In this document: piece by piece, positions 16,269-26,739 of the stretch
How positions within the stretch are numbered: position 1 is the stretch's first letter
Layout of the letters: every line of letters begins with the position of its first letter
Source of the DNA: Colwellia sp. 39_35_sub15_T18
GTDB lineage: Bacteria > Pseudomonadota > Gammaproteobacteria > Enterobacterales > Alteromonadaceae
DNA length: 64,000 nt
Direction of reading: 5' to 3'
Assembly: GCA_002162675.1 (NCBI GenBank)
Contig: MAAE01000007.1
Coordinates: forward strand, 310,001 to 374,000
The notes under the pieces: model-generated
Seen by the model: only the letters and a program-made list of their open reading frames with translations
The model's database searches: none
Told to the model about the DNA's origin: nothing
Translations under genes and position numbers: made by a program

Positions 16269-18554
16269 TTAAGCGCGAGTATTTAACAAGGTTGTGGTTA
16301 AGGCAAGGTTGCTATAGCACTCATGATCGGTCACCAGAATAATCACATCTGCCCAACTGTTCATTTTGTCTAATGTGGTTATCCGTGGGCAATTCCAGCT
16401 TTCAACATAAGGGTCGTGGTAGCTAACGCTAACGCCTGCTTGATTAAAGTGCTCTAAAATAGCTTCTGCCGGTGACTCGCGGCAATCATCAACATTTGCT
16501 TTATAAGCGACACCTAAAATGCCCACTTTTTTACCTTTAGCATCAGCACCTAACAAGTCTAATGCTTGTTGAGCAACAATACTGGGCCGTTCATCATTTA
16601 TCGCTCGCGCTAAACGCACAAAGTCACCTGCTTTGGTGTTTTCGACTAAAAACCAAGGGTCGATAGGGATACAGTGTCCGCCAACTCCAGGCCCTGGTGT
16701 TAATACGTTCACGCGAGGATGTCGATTGGCTAAACGAATAACTTCATAAACATCAACGTTTAACTCTTGGCAAACCAGCGATAATTCATTGGCAAAAGCA
16801 ATACCAACATCACGAGAGGTGTTTTCCACCAATTTAATACATTCAGCAGTAGTCAAATCTGTTAAGAAGACTTCTCCCTTAACAAAACTTTGATAAATAG
16901 CTTTTACTTTTAATTGCGCAGCTTCATTGCTGGCGCCAATGATACGATCATTATGGACTAATTCATGTAACGTTTGTCCCGGAATGGCGCGTTCAGGACA
17001 ATGAACCACATCAATCGTTAAACCAGCTTCTTTAAATCGTTGCTCTACGGCTAAGCTAGTTTGTGGCGAAATAGTAGACTCAATAATAACGGTTTGACCA
17101 TTTTTAGCCACTTTAGCGATAGCATCAACAGCACTATAAACGTAAGCGCGATCACAGACTTTGCCTTTAGCAGAGTCTTTATGAGGTGTGGGTACTGCTA
17201 CTAAATACGTTTCGCTTGAAGGAATTTCAGTACTCGCTGTTAGGAAACCTTGGCTAACAACCTGTTGAATTAATTCAGGCAGTCCAGCTTCATCAAAAGG
17301 GCATTCACGACGATTGATGGCATCGACTTTATCACTATTTAAATCAACGCCAGTAACGTTGTAACCCGCTTGAGCTAATAAGCTGGCAATAGGTAAGCCC
17401 ATATAACCCATACCAACAACGGTCAGTGTTTCATTTTTAGCTTCTATAATGCCATCGGCACTACTAGGCTGGGTGTTAGTAATAATATCTAAAATTAATT
17501 CAGCAACATGACCATCACCAAAAGGGTTTTTCCAGTTAAAATTATTATCTGTGGTTGCTAACCATTTATCCGCGGCTGCCAATGCTTTATCGGCATCACG
17601 ACCAACCAACACATTGGCACCCACTTCAATGGATTCTGGACGTTCGGTATTTTCACGTAAGGTAATACATGGTACGCCAAGTAAGCAAGCTTCTTCTTGA
17701 ATGCCACCCGAGTCTGTTAAAATTAGCTGGGCATGCTTTTGTAGCTGAATAAAATCTAAATAGCCAATCGGCGGAATCAATTTTAAATAGCTTGGTACAT
17801 CAATAGCAAACTCTTTCAGTTTAGCTTGCGTTCTAGGATGAATTGGCCAAACGATAGTTTGCTTGTATTTCGCCTGTAACTTGTCAAATAAAGCTAATAA
17901 TTCTAGCAAATTCGCCATCACATCAACGTTTGATGCTCGATGGGCAGTGACTAAGAAAAATTTGCCTGACTCTACCTCTAAATCAGCTAAAATAGTGCTG
18001 GTGTTGGCTGAAATATCTAAATGCTGGAATAATGAGTCTGAAACGGTATTACCAACCGTGTAAATTTTATCGGCATCAATGCCTTCTTTAGCCAAAATAG
18101 CATGTTGATTTGGACCTACGGCGAATAGAAACTCACTAATGTGATCCGTCATAATACGGTTAGTTTCTTCTGGCATGGTTCTATCATAACTACGCAAACC
18201 AGCTTCAATATGACCTACTTTAATGCCTAATTTAGAAGCAGCTAAAGCGCCAGCTAGCACGGTATTAGTATCTCCTTGCACTAGCACTACATCAGGCTTT
18301 TCTTCAATTAAAATAGGCTCCATTTTAATTAAAATATTACCCGTTTGGTTACTGTGCAAGCCTGAACCAACCCCTAAATTATAATGGGGTGCAGGTAATG
18401 CTAATTCTTTGAAGAAAATACTATCCATTTCTTCTGAATAATGTTGATTAGAATGGATGATAAAATAAGGTATGCCTCGTTTTTGACATTCACGAATAAC
18501 GGGTGCCATTTTGATGATTTCGGGGCGAGTGCCGACGATAATCCCTATTTTCAT
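16269..18554 (-). CDS. Fused UDP-GlcNAc 2-epimerase / UDP-ManNAc dehydrogenase (WecB-WecC)
   Basis: 761 aa holding two complete enzymes in one frame. Residues 1-~358 are a non-hydrolysing UDP-GlcNAc 2-epimerase (G-T-R-P-E-I-I-K near 8-15, H-I-E-A-G-L-R-S near 115-122, T-D-S-G-G-I-Q-E-E near 280-288). After a ~17-residue linker, residues ~376-761 are a nucleotide-sugar 6-dehydrogenase with a Rossmann loop G-M-G-Y-M-G and catalytic Cys628 in G-G-H-C-I-P-I-D. Together they convert UDP-GlcNAc to UDP-ManNAc and then UDP-ManNAcA. AAGGA precedes the ATG by 7 bases. These enzymes are normally separate proteins. The gene follows manB by 120 bases in the same direction. Confidence 0.9.
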   Translation of the reverse strand: MKIGIIVGTRPEIIKMAPVIRECQKRGIPYFIIHSNQHYSEEMDSIFFKELALPAPHYNLGVGSGLHSNQTGNILIKMEPILIEEKPDVVLVQGDTNTVLAGALAASKLGIKVGHIEAGLRSYDRTMPEETNRIMTDHISEFLFAVGPNQHAILAKEGIDADKIYTVGNTVSDSLFQHLDISANTSTILADLEVESGKFFLVTAHRASNVDVMANLLELLALFDKLQAKYKQTIVWPIHPRTQAKLKEFAIDVPSYLKLIPPIGYLDFIQLQKHAQLILTDSGGIQEEACLLGVPCITLRENTERPESIEVGANVLVGRDADKALAAADKWLATTDNNFNWKNPFGDGHVAELILDIITNTQPSSADGIIEAKNETLTVVGMGYMGLPIASLLAQAGYNVTGVDLNSDKVDAINRRECPFDEAGLPELIQQVVSQGFLTASTEIPSSETYLVAVPTPHKDSAKGKVCDRAYVYSAVDAIAKVAKNGQTVIIESTISPQTSLAVEQRFKEAGLTIDVVHCPERAIPGQTLHELVHNDRIIGASNEAAQLKVKAIYQSFVKGEVFLTDLTTAECIKLVENTSRDVGIAFANELSLVCQELNVDVYEVIRLANRHPRVNVLTPGPGVGGHCIPIDPWFLVENTKAGDFVRLARAINDERPSIVAQQALDLLGADAKGKKVGILGVAYKANVDDCRESPAEAILEHFNQAGVSVSYHDPYVESWNCPRITTLDKMNSWADVIILVTDHECYSNLALTTTLLNTRA

Positions 18555-18674
18555 TATTAAGTCCTTAAGGCTGGTTGATCGATAAATTTACAATAGTTAC
18601 AGTGTACTGTGCTGAATTTTTTTTGCAGTAATTATTTGCATCATCCTTGACGTCTCTGGTCGAGGAGGTAATCT

Positions 18675-20114
18675 CTATTCTCTCAGCAATAAGTCTAGCA
18701 CTGCTTGGGTTTTTTCTGTCATTAGCGCTATATCATTTTTTGACTCAACATTTAAACGCACCACAGGTTCGGTATTGCTACTGCGTAAATTAAAACGCCA
18801 AGTACCAAATTCCATACTGATGCCATCGGTTTTATCGATCACTTGTGCATCACTTTCATAGTAATCAAATACTCGGGCAATGGCAGCCTTGGGGTCGGCA
18901 ATTTTATTATTGATTTCGCCCGACGATGGATAAGCTTGAATACGCGCCTTAACCAATGAAGATAAAGGTTTTTGGCGTAAGCAAACTAACTCAGCAATGA
19001 GTAGCCAAGGGATCATGCCACTATCACAATAGAAAAAGTCTCGAAAATAATGGTGAGCGCTCATTTCTCCGCCATATACAGCATCCTCACTACGCATGCG
19101 CTCTTTGATAAAGGCATGGCCGGTTTTACTTTGAATGGCCTGACCGCCCGCTTGTTCAACAATGTCGATAGTATTCCAAGTTAAGCGCGGATCATGGATA
19201 ATTTTCTGTGCCTGAGCGTTAGCTTTATTATCGTTAGCATCGGTTATTTTACTTTTAGCTAAGAAATTTTCTGCCAACAAGCCAACAATATAATAGCCTT
19301 CAATAAACTCACCTTGCTCATCAAACAAGAAGCAGCGGTCAAAGTCGCCATCCCAAGCAATGCCCATGTCGGCATTATGCGCAATTACCGCATCTCGGGT
19401 GGCTGCTCGGTTCTCAACTAATAGCGGATTAGGTATACCATTGGGGAAATTGCCATCAGGATCATGATGAATTTTAATAAACTCAACTGGCACATTTAAT
19501 TTTTTAAAAGCGCTTTCAATAACATCAAGCGCAGGACCTGCTGCGCCGTTACCGGCATTAACCACAAGCTTTAATGGCTTATCTGATAAAGAGCCTAATG
19601 GGGAGTCAAATAAAGAAAGGTTTTTAACGTCAATGTAGGTCAATAAATGTTCCGTATAGGCTTGGCTAATATCATGAGTTGATAGTTGACCTTTTTCAGT
19701 CACCTCAACAAACTCATTGCGCTCAGCGAGGGCTTTAATATCAAATAGCCCGGTATCGCCACTAATAGGTTTCGAGTTTTCTCGTACCAATTTCATGCCA
19801 TTGTAATCAATAGGATTATGACTGGCCGTAACGACAATACCACCATCACAATTTAAATGACTGGTCGCGAAATAAATATGCTCGGTGCCGCACAAACCTA
19901 AATCAATAACATGGCTACCGCCGTCCATCAAACCATTAGCAAGTGCTAACTTCAATTCTTCACTCGTTAAACGAATATCGCCACCAACAACGACTTTTTT
20001 TGCCTTGGTATGCTGCGCAAAAGCTCGTCCTATGCGGTAAGCGATATCAGTATTTAACTCTTCACCAAGCTTGCCGCGAATGTCGTAGGCTTTAAAACAG
20101 GTTAGCTTTGTCAT
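18675..20114 (-). CDS. manB: Phosphomannomutase/phosphoglucomutase (ManB/CpsG)
   Basis: 479 aa alpha-D-phosphohexomutase. The catalytic serine loop T-A-S-H-N-P lies near residue 97-102, the Mg-binding loop is D-G-D-F-D-R near 245-250, and a C-terminal phosphate-binding S-S-N-T-E-P motif is present. It interconverts Man-6-P and Man-1-P (perhaps also Glc-6-P/Glc-1-P). Its start overlaps the manC stop by one base (TAATG), so the two are translationally coupled and together supply GDP-mannose. Confidence 0.9.
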   Translation of the reverse strand: MTKLTCFKAYDIRGKLGEELNTDIAYRIGRAFAQHTKAKKVVVGGDIRLTSEELKLALANGLMDGGSHVIDLGLCGTEHIYFATSHLNCDGGIVVTASHNPIDYNGMKLVRENSKPISGDTGLFDIKALAERNEFVEVTEKGQLSTHDISQAYTEHLLTYIDVKNLSLFDSPLGSLSDKPLKLVVNAGNGAAGPALDVIESAFKKLNVPVEFIKIHHDPDGNFPNGIPNPLLVENRAATRDAVIAHNADMGIAWDGDFDRCFLFDEQGEFIEGYYIVGLLAENFLAKSKITDANDNKANAQAQKIIHDPRLTWNTIDIVEQAGGQAIQSKTGHAFIKERMRSEDAVYGGEMSAHHYFRDFFYCDSGMIPWLLIAELVCLRQKPLSSLVKARIQAYPSSGEINNKIADPKAAIARVFDYYESDAQVIDKTDGISMEFGTWRFNLRSSNTEPVVRLNVESKNDIALMTEKTQAVLDLLLRE

Positions 20115-21562
20115 TATTTCACTCTCCCGTAACGGTCTTCAAAGCGAACGATGTCATCTTCACCTAAGTAACTGCCCGATTGCACTTCGATCATTTCAAG
20201 TGGTAACTTGCCCGGGTTTTCTAAAGCATGCACAACACCAATAGGGATGTAAGTGGATTGATTTTCACTTAAGAGGGTTGTTTCACCATCTAAGGTGACT
20301 TTGGCCGTACCAGAAACAATGATCCAATGTTCGGCTCTATGATGATGCATTTGTACGGACAGTTTAGCGCCCGGATTAACGGTAATGCGTTTAACTTGAA
20401 AACGTTCACCATTATCAACACTATCGTATTTGCCCCAAGGACGATAAACTTCACGATGCAATTTCGCTTCAGGTCTCTGCTGTGCTTTAAGCTCATTGAC
20501 AATGTCTTTTACGTTTTGAACTTTGTCTTTATTAGCAATCAAGACGGCGTCAGGGGTGTCAATAACGACTAAGTTGTCAACACCCAGCGTGGTAATTAAT
20601 TTATTTTGGCTATGGATATAGCTGTTGCTTGTATCATGGGCAATGACATCACCTTTGATGACATTTCGTTGTGCATCTTGCTGGCAAACTTCCCACAGGG
20701 CGGAATAAGAGCCAACATCACTCCAACCCGCATCAAGCGGTACAACGACAGCATCTTCGGTTTTTTCCATCACGGCATAATCAATAGATTCATCAGCACA
20801 TTGTAAAAAAGCTTCGCTGTCAGGGCGGGTAAAATCTAAGTCTTTCTCAACTTTTGCCATCGCTTGCTGACAAGATTGTAAAATGTCGGGTCTAAATTTT
20901 TCTAGCTCTTCAAGGTAGCGACTGGCTTTAAATAAAAACATGCCGCTATTCCATAAATAATTGCCGGCATCTAAATAATTTTGTGCGGTTTCTGCATTGG
21001 GTTTTTCAACAAATTGCGCGACATCAAACACATCATCAGCTTGCTGAGCGCCTTGTTTAATATAGCCATATCCTGTTTCGGCATGACTAGGCACTATACC
21101 AAAAGTAACCAACTTACCCTGCTGTGCGGCAACAGTTGCTGTCGCTACGGCTTGATGAAATTTCTCGGTGTCTTTAATAACATGATCGGCGGCTAACACG
21201 AGTAATAGCGTTTCTTTATCGGCGGCAAGAGCATTTAAAGCGGCAAGGGCTACCGCAGGCGCTGTATTTCGCCCTTGCGGCTCTAACAATATGGTCGCTT
21301 GCTGGCAATTTACTTGCTTAACTTGCTCCGCCACTAAAAAGCGGTGATCTTCATTACAAATAAAGACTGGAGCTTGATGTTTGGCGGGTAAACGAGCCAT
21401 GGTGTCTTGCAACATGCTAGTTTCATTGACCAAAGGTAGAAACTGTTTTGGAAATTGCGCGCGAGAAAGTGGCCAAAGACGTGTACCGCTGCCACCACAC
21501 ATAATTACTGGAGAAAGAGTTACCGGGGAAATAGTTACCGAAGGTGCTGTTGATTGACTCAT
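20114..21562 (-). CDS. manC: Mannose-1-phosphate guanylyltransferase/mannose-6-phosphate isomerase
   Basis: 482 aa from the ATG at 21562 (ribosome binding site AATGGAATATCA); a frame-open start 102 bases upstream adds a non-family N-terminus and is rejected. The N-terminal nucleotidyltransferase shows [13 protein letters not shown] near residue 21 and F-V-E-K-P. The C-terminal cupin has the type II PMI motifs R-P-W-G and P-G-x-x-L-S-x-Q-x-H-H-H. This is the standard bifunctional AlgA/CpsB/ManC architecture. It makes GDP-mannose from Man-1-P and GTP in the cytoplasm. Confidence 0.92.
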   Translation of the reverse strand: MSQSTAPSVTISPVTLSPVIMCGGSGTRLWPLSRAQFPKQFLPLVNETSMLQDTMARLPAKHQAPVFICNEDHRFLVAEQVKQVNCQQATILLEPQGRNTAPAVALAALNALAADKETLLLVLAADHVIKDTEKFHQAVATATVAAQQGKLVTFGIVPSHAETGYGYIKQGAQQADDVFDVAQFVEKPNAETAQNYLDAGNYLWNSGMFLFKASRYLEELEKFRPDILQSCQQAMAKVEKDLDFTRPDSEAFLQCADESIDYAVMEKTEDAVVVPLDAGWSDVGSYSALWEVCQQDAQRNVIKGDVIAHDTSNSYIHSQNKLITTLGVDNLVVIDTPDAVLIANKDKVQNVKDIVNELKAQQRPEAKLHREVYRPWGKYDSVDNGERFQVKRITVNPGAKLSVQMHHHRAEHWIIVSGTAKVTLDGETTLLSENQSTYIPIGVVHALENPGKLPLEMIEVQSGSYLGEDDIVRFEDRYGRVK

Positions 21563-21711
21563 TGATATTCCATTAAAAATAGATAGAAGCGTAATGGCAC
21601 AATGATAAGCTAAGATAAGCGGTTTTGGAACCTTGAATGCATGTAAATTCAGGAGAATAGGCATCCTATATTATTTTATTGAACAGCTATTTTAATAAAC
21701 TATTTAATAAA

Positions 21712-22536
21712 CTATAAATGCTTAACAAATTCAGCCGTGATCGTTGCAACTTGTTTTTTGAATTCAACAGATGAAAAAGTGTGGTCGGCATGGGCTAAGC
21801 GATGTATTTCGTTATGGTCATTTCTCAACTTTTGCCATGTTTTACTGGCTTTAGTTTGCTGATCAAATTCACGCGCCGTTAAATCTTCACCACTTAAAAT
21901 TAAACACACTTTACCATCGAATGATTGCAAGCCAGATAACATACGAGCCTGATAGCTGTTAATACTTTGCTCTTCAGCAATAAGGCTATCTTTAACAAAA
22001 CCTTTAGCATCACGGGCACTCGCGGCGACATTGACTTTACCGCGGCATAGTTTTTTCCAAAAACCTTTAGACAACAAGCGCTGTAAATAATAATGCTTTA
22101 CCATGGTTTTACCCATCGCTTGTTCACTACGCAGCCAAGGATTTAACAGTACTAAGCCATTAATTCGTTCATCTTGATAGGCATAGATTAACGCGGCAGA
22201 GGCGGCATCGCACAAGCCCCAAATCACCACCTTTTGTAAGTGTGGTTGCATTTTCAAAAAAGCATCAGTTGCTGCTTTAATGTCATCACCGATATGGTCA
22301 AACCCTTTTTTATCACCGTAACTATCACCCATGCCCGTACAATCAAAACGAAAAGAGCTAATACCTTGTGTGGCTAAAGTGCGAGATAACTGTACAAATT
22401 GTCTGTGACTGCCGACCCGATACTGAGGGCCGCCGACAACAATCAACACACCCGTGTTATTTTGCTTTAAGCCTAAATGAGATATTGCCAATAACTCTTG
22501 ATTATTAACGGTAAAAGTCAGCGCTTGCTCGGTCAT
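21712..22536 (-). CDS. Hydrolase 1, exosortase A system-associated (alpha/beta hydrolase)
   Basis: About 274 aa. The start is set at the ATG at 22536, which overlaps the upstream stop as ATGA; an in-frame ATG at 22545 is equally possible, and neither has a clear ribosome binding site. It has an alpha/beta-hydrolase fold with V-V-G-G-P near the oxyanion region. The nucleophile elbow reads G-L-C-D-A-A, a cysteine where serine is usual. The C-terminal catalytic His is likely in H-A-D-H-T-F. I assign it to the TIGR03100-type exosortase-A hydrolase family. Together with hydrolase 2 and the ACP it forms a conserved module, whose substrate (acyl ester or thioester) is unknown. Confidence 0.83.
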   Translation of the reverse strand: MTEQALTFTVNNQELLAISHLGLKQNNTGVLIVVGGPQYRVGSHRQFVQLSRTLATQGISSFRFDCTGMGDSYGDKKGFDHIGDDIKAATDAFLKMQPHLQKVVIWGLCDAASAALIYAYQDERINGLVLLNPWLRSEQAMGKTMVKHYYLQRLLSKGFWKKLCRGKVNVAASARDAKGFVKDSLIAEEQSINSYQARMLSGLQSFDGKVCLILSGEDLTAREFDQQTKASKTWQKLRNDHNEIHRLAHADHTFSSVEFKKQVATITAEFVKHL

Positions 22537-23324
22537 TTTACACATACCGCACGAAGTGTTAATTGTTCAAGTTCAGGTAAAGCAAATATCTCTGGTACTT
22601 GCCAAAATCGTGGACAATCAAAACAATGCATACTTGCTAAGGTCTCATCCCATGAAGCTGACAATCGTTTCGTTAATGGCGTTGGTTCTTTTACTGACAA
22701 CTCAAACCAATGTAATGATGAAAGCGGTTGAAATTCCTGACTTATTTTCAGTGATTCAATTGCTTGTAGCATAGGTTTAGTTAATAGATAACCCGCCACT
22801 TCCGTATCATTTCCTTGAAGAACATGCTCACGCCAATTTGTTTTTTCGGCGCTGTTACTCATCATATTTTTGGCTTGTTTTATGCGTAAAAACTGGCTTA
22901 AAAACAGTTTTCCATTAGTAACCGGTTGCCATAATATTTGCTGGGTAATGGGTAATTGTTGGTGCAATGTCTTTTGATGGTTCAGCATTAATAAGGCACC
23001 AAAGCGCACCCCCCATAAGATAATATTACTAACACCCTGTTGTTGTATGAACTCGCCAGCTGCAATAATGTTTTCTAACCAAATATCGGTATTGGCTTGT
23101 TCAAATTCACCTTCACTGTCGCCTGTGCCGTAATAATCAAGCACAAAACAAGGCAAGTTTTCATCAGCAAAACATTGCGCTTGTTTAGCAACAACAGCCC
23201 GGGCTAAATTCATTTCCTCAGTAATTGACGGTAAACACAAAATGGCGCTATCGCCAGTAATGTCGCCAAACTGAGTGATAAATAATTGCCCTTGTTCGCT
23301 AGCAATAAAATGTCCCGTTAACAT
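22533..23324 (-). CDS. Hydrolase 2, exosortase A system-associated (alpha/beta hydrolase fold)
   Basis: 263 aa; AGGATTAAAA precedes the ATG. It has an alpha/beta-hydrolase fold with D-Y-Y-G-T-G-D-S-E-G near residue 63. The nucleophile elbow reads G-V-R-F-G, with Arg107 where the catalytic Ser should stand. It is therefore probably not a classical serine hydrolase and may be a non-catalytic partner of hydrolase 1, with which it overlaps by 4 bases. I assign it to the TIGR03101-type family on context and similarity. The pair sits next to an acyl carrier protein. Confidence 0.8.
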   Translation of the reverse strand: MLTGHFIASEQGQLFITQFGDITGDSAILCLPSITEEMNLARAVVAKQAQCFADENLPCFVLDYYGTGDSEGEFEQANTDIWLENIIAAGEFIQQQGVSNIILWGVRFGALLMLNHQKTLHQQLPITQQILWQPVTNGKLFLSQFLRIKQAKNMMSNSAEKTNWREHVLQGNDTEVAGYLLTKPMLQAIESLKISQEFQPLSSLHWFELSVKEPTPLTKRLSASWDETLASMHCFDCPRFWQVPEIFALPELEQLTLRAVCVK

Positions 23325-23347
23325 TTTTAATCCTATTTACTCAATGG

Positions 23348-23373
23348 ATTCCAGCCTAAAACACTACTGGAAT
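23348..23373. repeat. Short inverted repeat (ATTCCAG ... CTGGAAT)
   Basis: Perfect 7-bp arms around a 12-base loop in the 85-base gap between the ACP and hydrolase 2 genes, followed by GACG. The outer end GGAATGACG resembles the end of the repeat at 13292. It could be a small dispersed palindromic element or an attenuating hairpin. There is no T-run. Confidence 0.4.
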
Positions 23374-23409
23374 GACGTAGGTACTCATCATCAAAATCAC
23401 AACAAAAGC

Positions 23410-23655
23410 TTAAGAAACTTTTTCACTAATAAAAGCCATTAGACTTGCTAAGGTTTCAAATACTTCGGCATTCACTTCATCGTCTTCAATGATGATGCCG
23501 TAGTTTTCCTCAACCATGGTTAGTACCGTTACAATAGCCATTGAATCAAATTCGGGGATGGCCCCTAATATTGCTGTATTTTCGTCCCAGCTATCCACTT
23601 CATCAAGTTGCAGTGCCGCTGTTAATATGGTTTTTATTTCTTGTTGTAATGACAT
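23410..23655 (-). CDS. Acyl carrier protein, exosortase A locus
   Basis: 81 aa, acidic, the size of a free ACP. The phosphopantetheine attachment serine is Ser38 in E-F-D-S-M-A, matching the D-S-M/L motif. AAAGGTTAACC precedes the ATG. It is flanked by an acyltransferase-like protein (2-base gap) and the two exosortase-associated hydrolases. It could carry the acyl group activated by the ligase at 3355, although that gene lies 19 kb away. A specialised rather than fatty-acid-synthesis ACP is likely from this context. Confidence 0.88.
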   Translation of the reverse strand: MSLQQEIKTILTAALQLDEVDSWDENTAILGAIPEFDSMAIVTVLTMVEENYGIIIEDDEVNAEVFETLASLMAFISEKVS

Positions 23656-23657
23656 GG

Positions 23658-24749
23658 TTAACCTTTATTTTTCCTTGATAATAGCGTTTTTATTTTTGCT
23701 GATAGCATATAACGTACTGCTAATAATGTCCCCAACAAGCTTCGTTCATTAAACACTTGCAAGGTAACACGCTGCCGTTTTTCATTCATCCAATCTTGCT
23801 TATAGGCTTCACCACCCATGCCAAATTCAATACAGCTAACCTTATCTTGCTCAATAACATGCTCTGACAACGCCATGGAAAGAATAGAACCAACAGAGTA
23901 TTGCTGATATTGGGGGTCATAAGCCAGTTTAAAAATTGAAGCCGTTTGACACTGCACAAACCAAAGTTGCATTGCGACAGGTTTATCATCAATAAACAGT
24001 AAGCCCATTCTTAATTTATTGTGCTTTATCGCTTGTAAACAAACTTGTTTAATAAAAGTAAAACTATACTCATCCCCTTTCCAGCTGGCTTGATAAATAG
24101 CTTGATAAGCAGGGAAAAACTGCAGAAACTCAACCTCAGTGCTGACAATATGTGTATGATAGTTAGACGCTTTGGTTAGTTTTTTCTGTTTGCGTTTGAT
24201 GGTGTTTTTTAATTTGCTTGGCCTTTGTTGGTAATAACTATTAAAATCGGCAATATTATCATGATACCAATTGTCAGCCTGTGCATAGGTTTTAGCATAG
24301 CTAAAATGGCTTGAGACGAGTTGAGATAAATCATCTGCTAATGGCCCTAAAAACATCTGCTGCCAGGTATTATTTTTTTTGATGTTGGCAAGTAGAGTTA
24401 AGAGCTGTGTTTGTACCTTTCCATCGTCGATTTTTTTTGTTGAAGCGCTATCCGTCATTAAAAAAGGCGCGGTGACGGCAGAATAAAAACTGGTGAGTGA
24501 GCGAATAATCGTTTGATTTTTTGATGTGCTTTCATGCACTAAAGGCCAAGCTATAAGCAACTTTTCTTGATGATTGTCGCTTAGCTCAAATAAACAGTGT
24601 ACCTGCACCAGTGACTGCTCTGGCAACACATATTCAGCGGTAGCTCCTAGCCAAATAGGCGTGAGTTCGAAAAAAGCACTGTCAGCAATATTACCCTGAT
24701 AGTCCTTTAAAAAGCTCGGTAAATTGATTTTTTTATAACTTAGCCCCAT
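23658..24749 (-). CDS. GNAT/FemAB-like (BioF2-type) acyltransferase
   Basis: 363 aa. The middle and C-terminal parts resemble the Acetyltransf_6 (BioF2-like) GNAT family: a basic R-P-S-K-L-K-N-T-I-K-R-K segment, Y-Q-A-I-Y-Q-A-S-W-K, then G-L-L-F-I-D-D-K-P-V-A-M-Q-L-W and F-G-M-G-G-E-x-Y-K. GGACGACTT precedes the ATG. It probably transfers an acyl or aminoacyl group to a sugar or lipid-linked intermediate. Being next to the ACP, it may use the ACP-bound acyl chain. The exact substrate cannot be told. Confidence 0.7.
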   Translation of the reverse strand: MGLSYKKINLPSFLKDYQGNIADSAFFELTPIWLGATAEYVLPEQSLVQVHCLFELSDNHQEKLLIAWPLVHESTSKNQTIIRSLTSFYSAVTAPFLMTDSASTKKIDDGKVQTQLLTLLANIKKNNTWQQMFLGPLADDLSQLVSSHFSYAKTYAQADNWYHDNIADFNSYYQQRPSKLKNTIKRKQKKLTKASNYHTHIVSTEVEFLQFFPAYQAIYQASWKGDEYSFTFIKQVCLQAIKHNKLRMGLLFIDDKPVAMQLWFVQCQTASIFKLAYDPQYQQYSVGSILSMALSEHVIEQDKVSCIEFGMGGEAYKQDWMNEKRQRVTLQVFNERSLLGTLLAVRYMLSAKIKTLLSRKNKG

Positions 24750-24795
24750 AAGTCGTCCATGCTATTAGCGCACCATTGGCTATATCTAGCGAGAG

Positions 24796-25692
24796 TTAAA
24801 GCGATAATGTTTTTAAGTATTCCTTAAATTCTGCACCGAGTTCACTATGGCGTAGTGCATATTCAACATTAGCTTTCATATAACCCATTTTTGAGCCACA
24901 ATCGTGTGACTTACCTGTCATGTGGAAGGCTTCAACCGTTTCAAGTTTCATCAAACTAGCAATAGCATCCGTTAGTTGTATTTCGTTACCTGCCCCTGGC
25001 GGAGTAAATTCAAGTAAATCCCAAATCGGAGCCGACAACACATAGCGGCCGACAACCGCTAAATTTGAGGGGGCTTCATCAACAGGTGGTTTTTCAACCA
25101 CTGCCGTCATCGCTTTAGACTCACCAGGCGTGATTGCATGTCCCTCACAATCAGCAACACCATAATTACTCACTTGCGCCATCTCAACAGGCTCGACCAT
25201 TATTTGGCTATGACCAGTATCGTTAAAACGTTTCAGCATAGCAGATAAGTTTTCAGTTTTTGGCTGATAACTCGCATCATCCAAAATAACATCGGGTAGT
25301 ATGACGGCAAAAGGCTGTTCGCCAATAATGGGACGGGCTTTCAAAACGGCATGTCCTAACCCTTTCGCTTCACCTTGGCGAACATGAATAATAGTGATGC
25401 CTTTAGGGCAAATGGCTTGAATTTCATCTAACAACTGACGTTTTACTCGGCTTTCTAACGTTGTTTCTAATTCAAATGATTTATCGAAATGGTTTTCAAT
25501 GGCGTTTTTAGAAGAATGGGTAACCAGCACTATTTCTTTTATGCCAGCATTGACACACTCATTCACTATATATTGGATTAGAGGTTTATCAACGATAGGC
25601 AACATTTCTTTAGGAATGGCTTTAGTGGCGGGTAACATACGTGTGCCTAGACCTGCTACAGGAATTACCGCTTTAGTAATTGTACTTGTCAT
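24796..25692 (-). CDS. galU: UTP-glucose-1-phosphate uridylyltransferase
   Basis: 298 aa, full length. The N-terminal nucleotidyltransferase motif [19 protein letters not shown] is unmistakable, followed by V-D-K-P-L-I-Q-Y and V-E-K-P. It makes UDP-glucose from Glc-1-P and UTP in the cytoplasm, feeding the dehydrogenase encoded just upstream. The order ugd, UDP-GlcA epimerase, galU on one strand with short gaps indicates an operon for acidic sugar donors. Confidence 0.95.
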   Translation of the reverse strand: MTSTITKAVIPVAGLGTRMLPATKAIPKEMLPIVDKPLIQYIVNECVNAGIKEIVLVTHSSKNAIENHFDKSFELETTLESRVKRQLLDEIQAICPKGITIIHVRQGEAKGLGHAVLKARPIIGEQPFAVILPDVILDDASYQPKTENLSAMLKRFNDTGHSQIMVEPVEMAQVSNYGVADCEGHAITPGESKAMTAVVEKPPVDEAPSNLAVVGRYVLSAPIWDLLEFTPPGAGNEIQLTDAIASLMKLETVEAFHMTGKSHDCGSKMGYMKANVEYALRHSELGAEFKEYLKTLSL

Positions 25693-25715
25693 ATCAATCT
25701 CATACTTATCAATTA

Positions 25716-26723
25716 TTATTTTTTATAAAATGCTCGGTACCATTGCACAAAGTTATCAACCCCTTGCTCAACACTCATATTTGGACGATATGAAGTCGCC
25801 GCAAATAAATCTTCAACTTCAGCATAGGTTTGATAAACATCACCGGCTTGCATTGGCATCATGTTTTTGTTGGCCGTTAAGCCTAAAGAGCTTTCTAATG
25901 ACTCAATAAAAGCCATCAATTTTACCGGGTTGCCGTTACCAATGTTAAACACGCGATAAGGCGCGGAACTTTGCGCTGAACTGCCCGACTCAACTTGCCA
26001 ATCCGGATTTGATTGCGGGATCACGTTTTGAACACGAACAATGCCTTCAACGATATCATCAATGTAGGTGAAATCTCTGCGCATATCGCCATTGTTATAC
26101 ACATCAATAGCATCACCTTCAATAATCGCTTTAGTGAATTTAAACAACGCCATATCAGGTCGTCCCCACGGGCCATAAACCGTAAAGAACCTTAAGCCTG
26201 TCGTCGGGATACCATATAAATGAGCATAAGTATGAGACATTAACTCATTGGATTTTTTAGTGGCGGCATACAAAGAGATGGGATGATCAACACTGTCTGT
26301 TGTGGCAAAAGGTACTTTGCTATTCAAACCATAAACAGAGCTTGAAGAGGCATAAACCAAATGCTCAACATTATGATGACGACAACCTTCTAAAATAGTT
26401 AAGTGCCCCACCAAATTAGAGTCGGCATACGCCATCGGATTGTCAATAGAATAACGCACGCCAGCTTGAGCGGCTAAATGTATAACGCGATTAAATTTTT
26501 CTTGTGCAAATAACTGCGCAATACCGTCTCTGTCAGCTAAATCTAACTTAATAAAACGAAACAAGGGTAAATTGGCTAGTACATCTAATCGTGCCAGCTT
26601 TAAATTAACATCGTAATAATCATTAAGGTTATCGATACCTACGACCTCATGACCTTGCTCACACAAACGTTGAGCAACGTAAAAACCAATAAACCCGGCC
26701 GCACCTGTAACTAAAAATTTCAC
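25716..26723 (-). CDS. NAD-dependent epimerase, probable UDP-glucuronate 4-epimerase
   Basis: 335 aa extended SDR. The NAD loop G-A-A-G-F-I-G is at residues 7-13, the catalytic Ser/Tyr-xxx-Lys appears as Y-A-A-T-K-K, and the substrate region includes [12 protein letters not shown], which is characteristic of UDP-GlcA 4-epimerases. It starts with GTG behind TAGGATAAAAAC. The enzyme would turn UDP-GlcA into UDP-GalA. It lies 16 bases after ugd, which makes its substrate. A UDP-glucose 4-epimerase role is less likely given the motif and the neighbour. Confidence 0.88.
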   Translation of the reverse strand: MKFLVTGAAGFIGFYVAQRLCEQGHEVVGIDNLNDYYDVNLKLARLDVLANLPLFRFIKLDLADRDGIAQLFAQEKFNRVIHLAAQAGVRYSIDNPMAYADSNLVGHLTILEGCRHHNVEHLVYASSSSVYGLNSKVPFATTDSVDHPISLYAATKKSNELMSHTYAHLYGIPTTGLRFFTVYGPWGRPDMALFKFTKAIIEGDAIDVYNNGDMRRDFTYIDDIVEGIVRVQNVIPQSNPDWQVESGSSAQSSAPYRVFNIGNGNPVKLMAFIESLESSLGLTANKNMMPMQAGDVYQTYAEVEDLFAATSYRPNMSVEQGVDNFVQWYRAFYKK

Positions 26724-26739
26724 GTTTTTATCCTAATAA

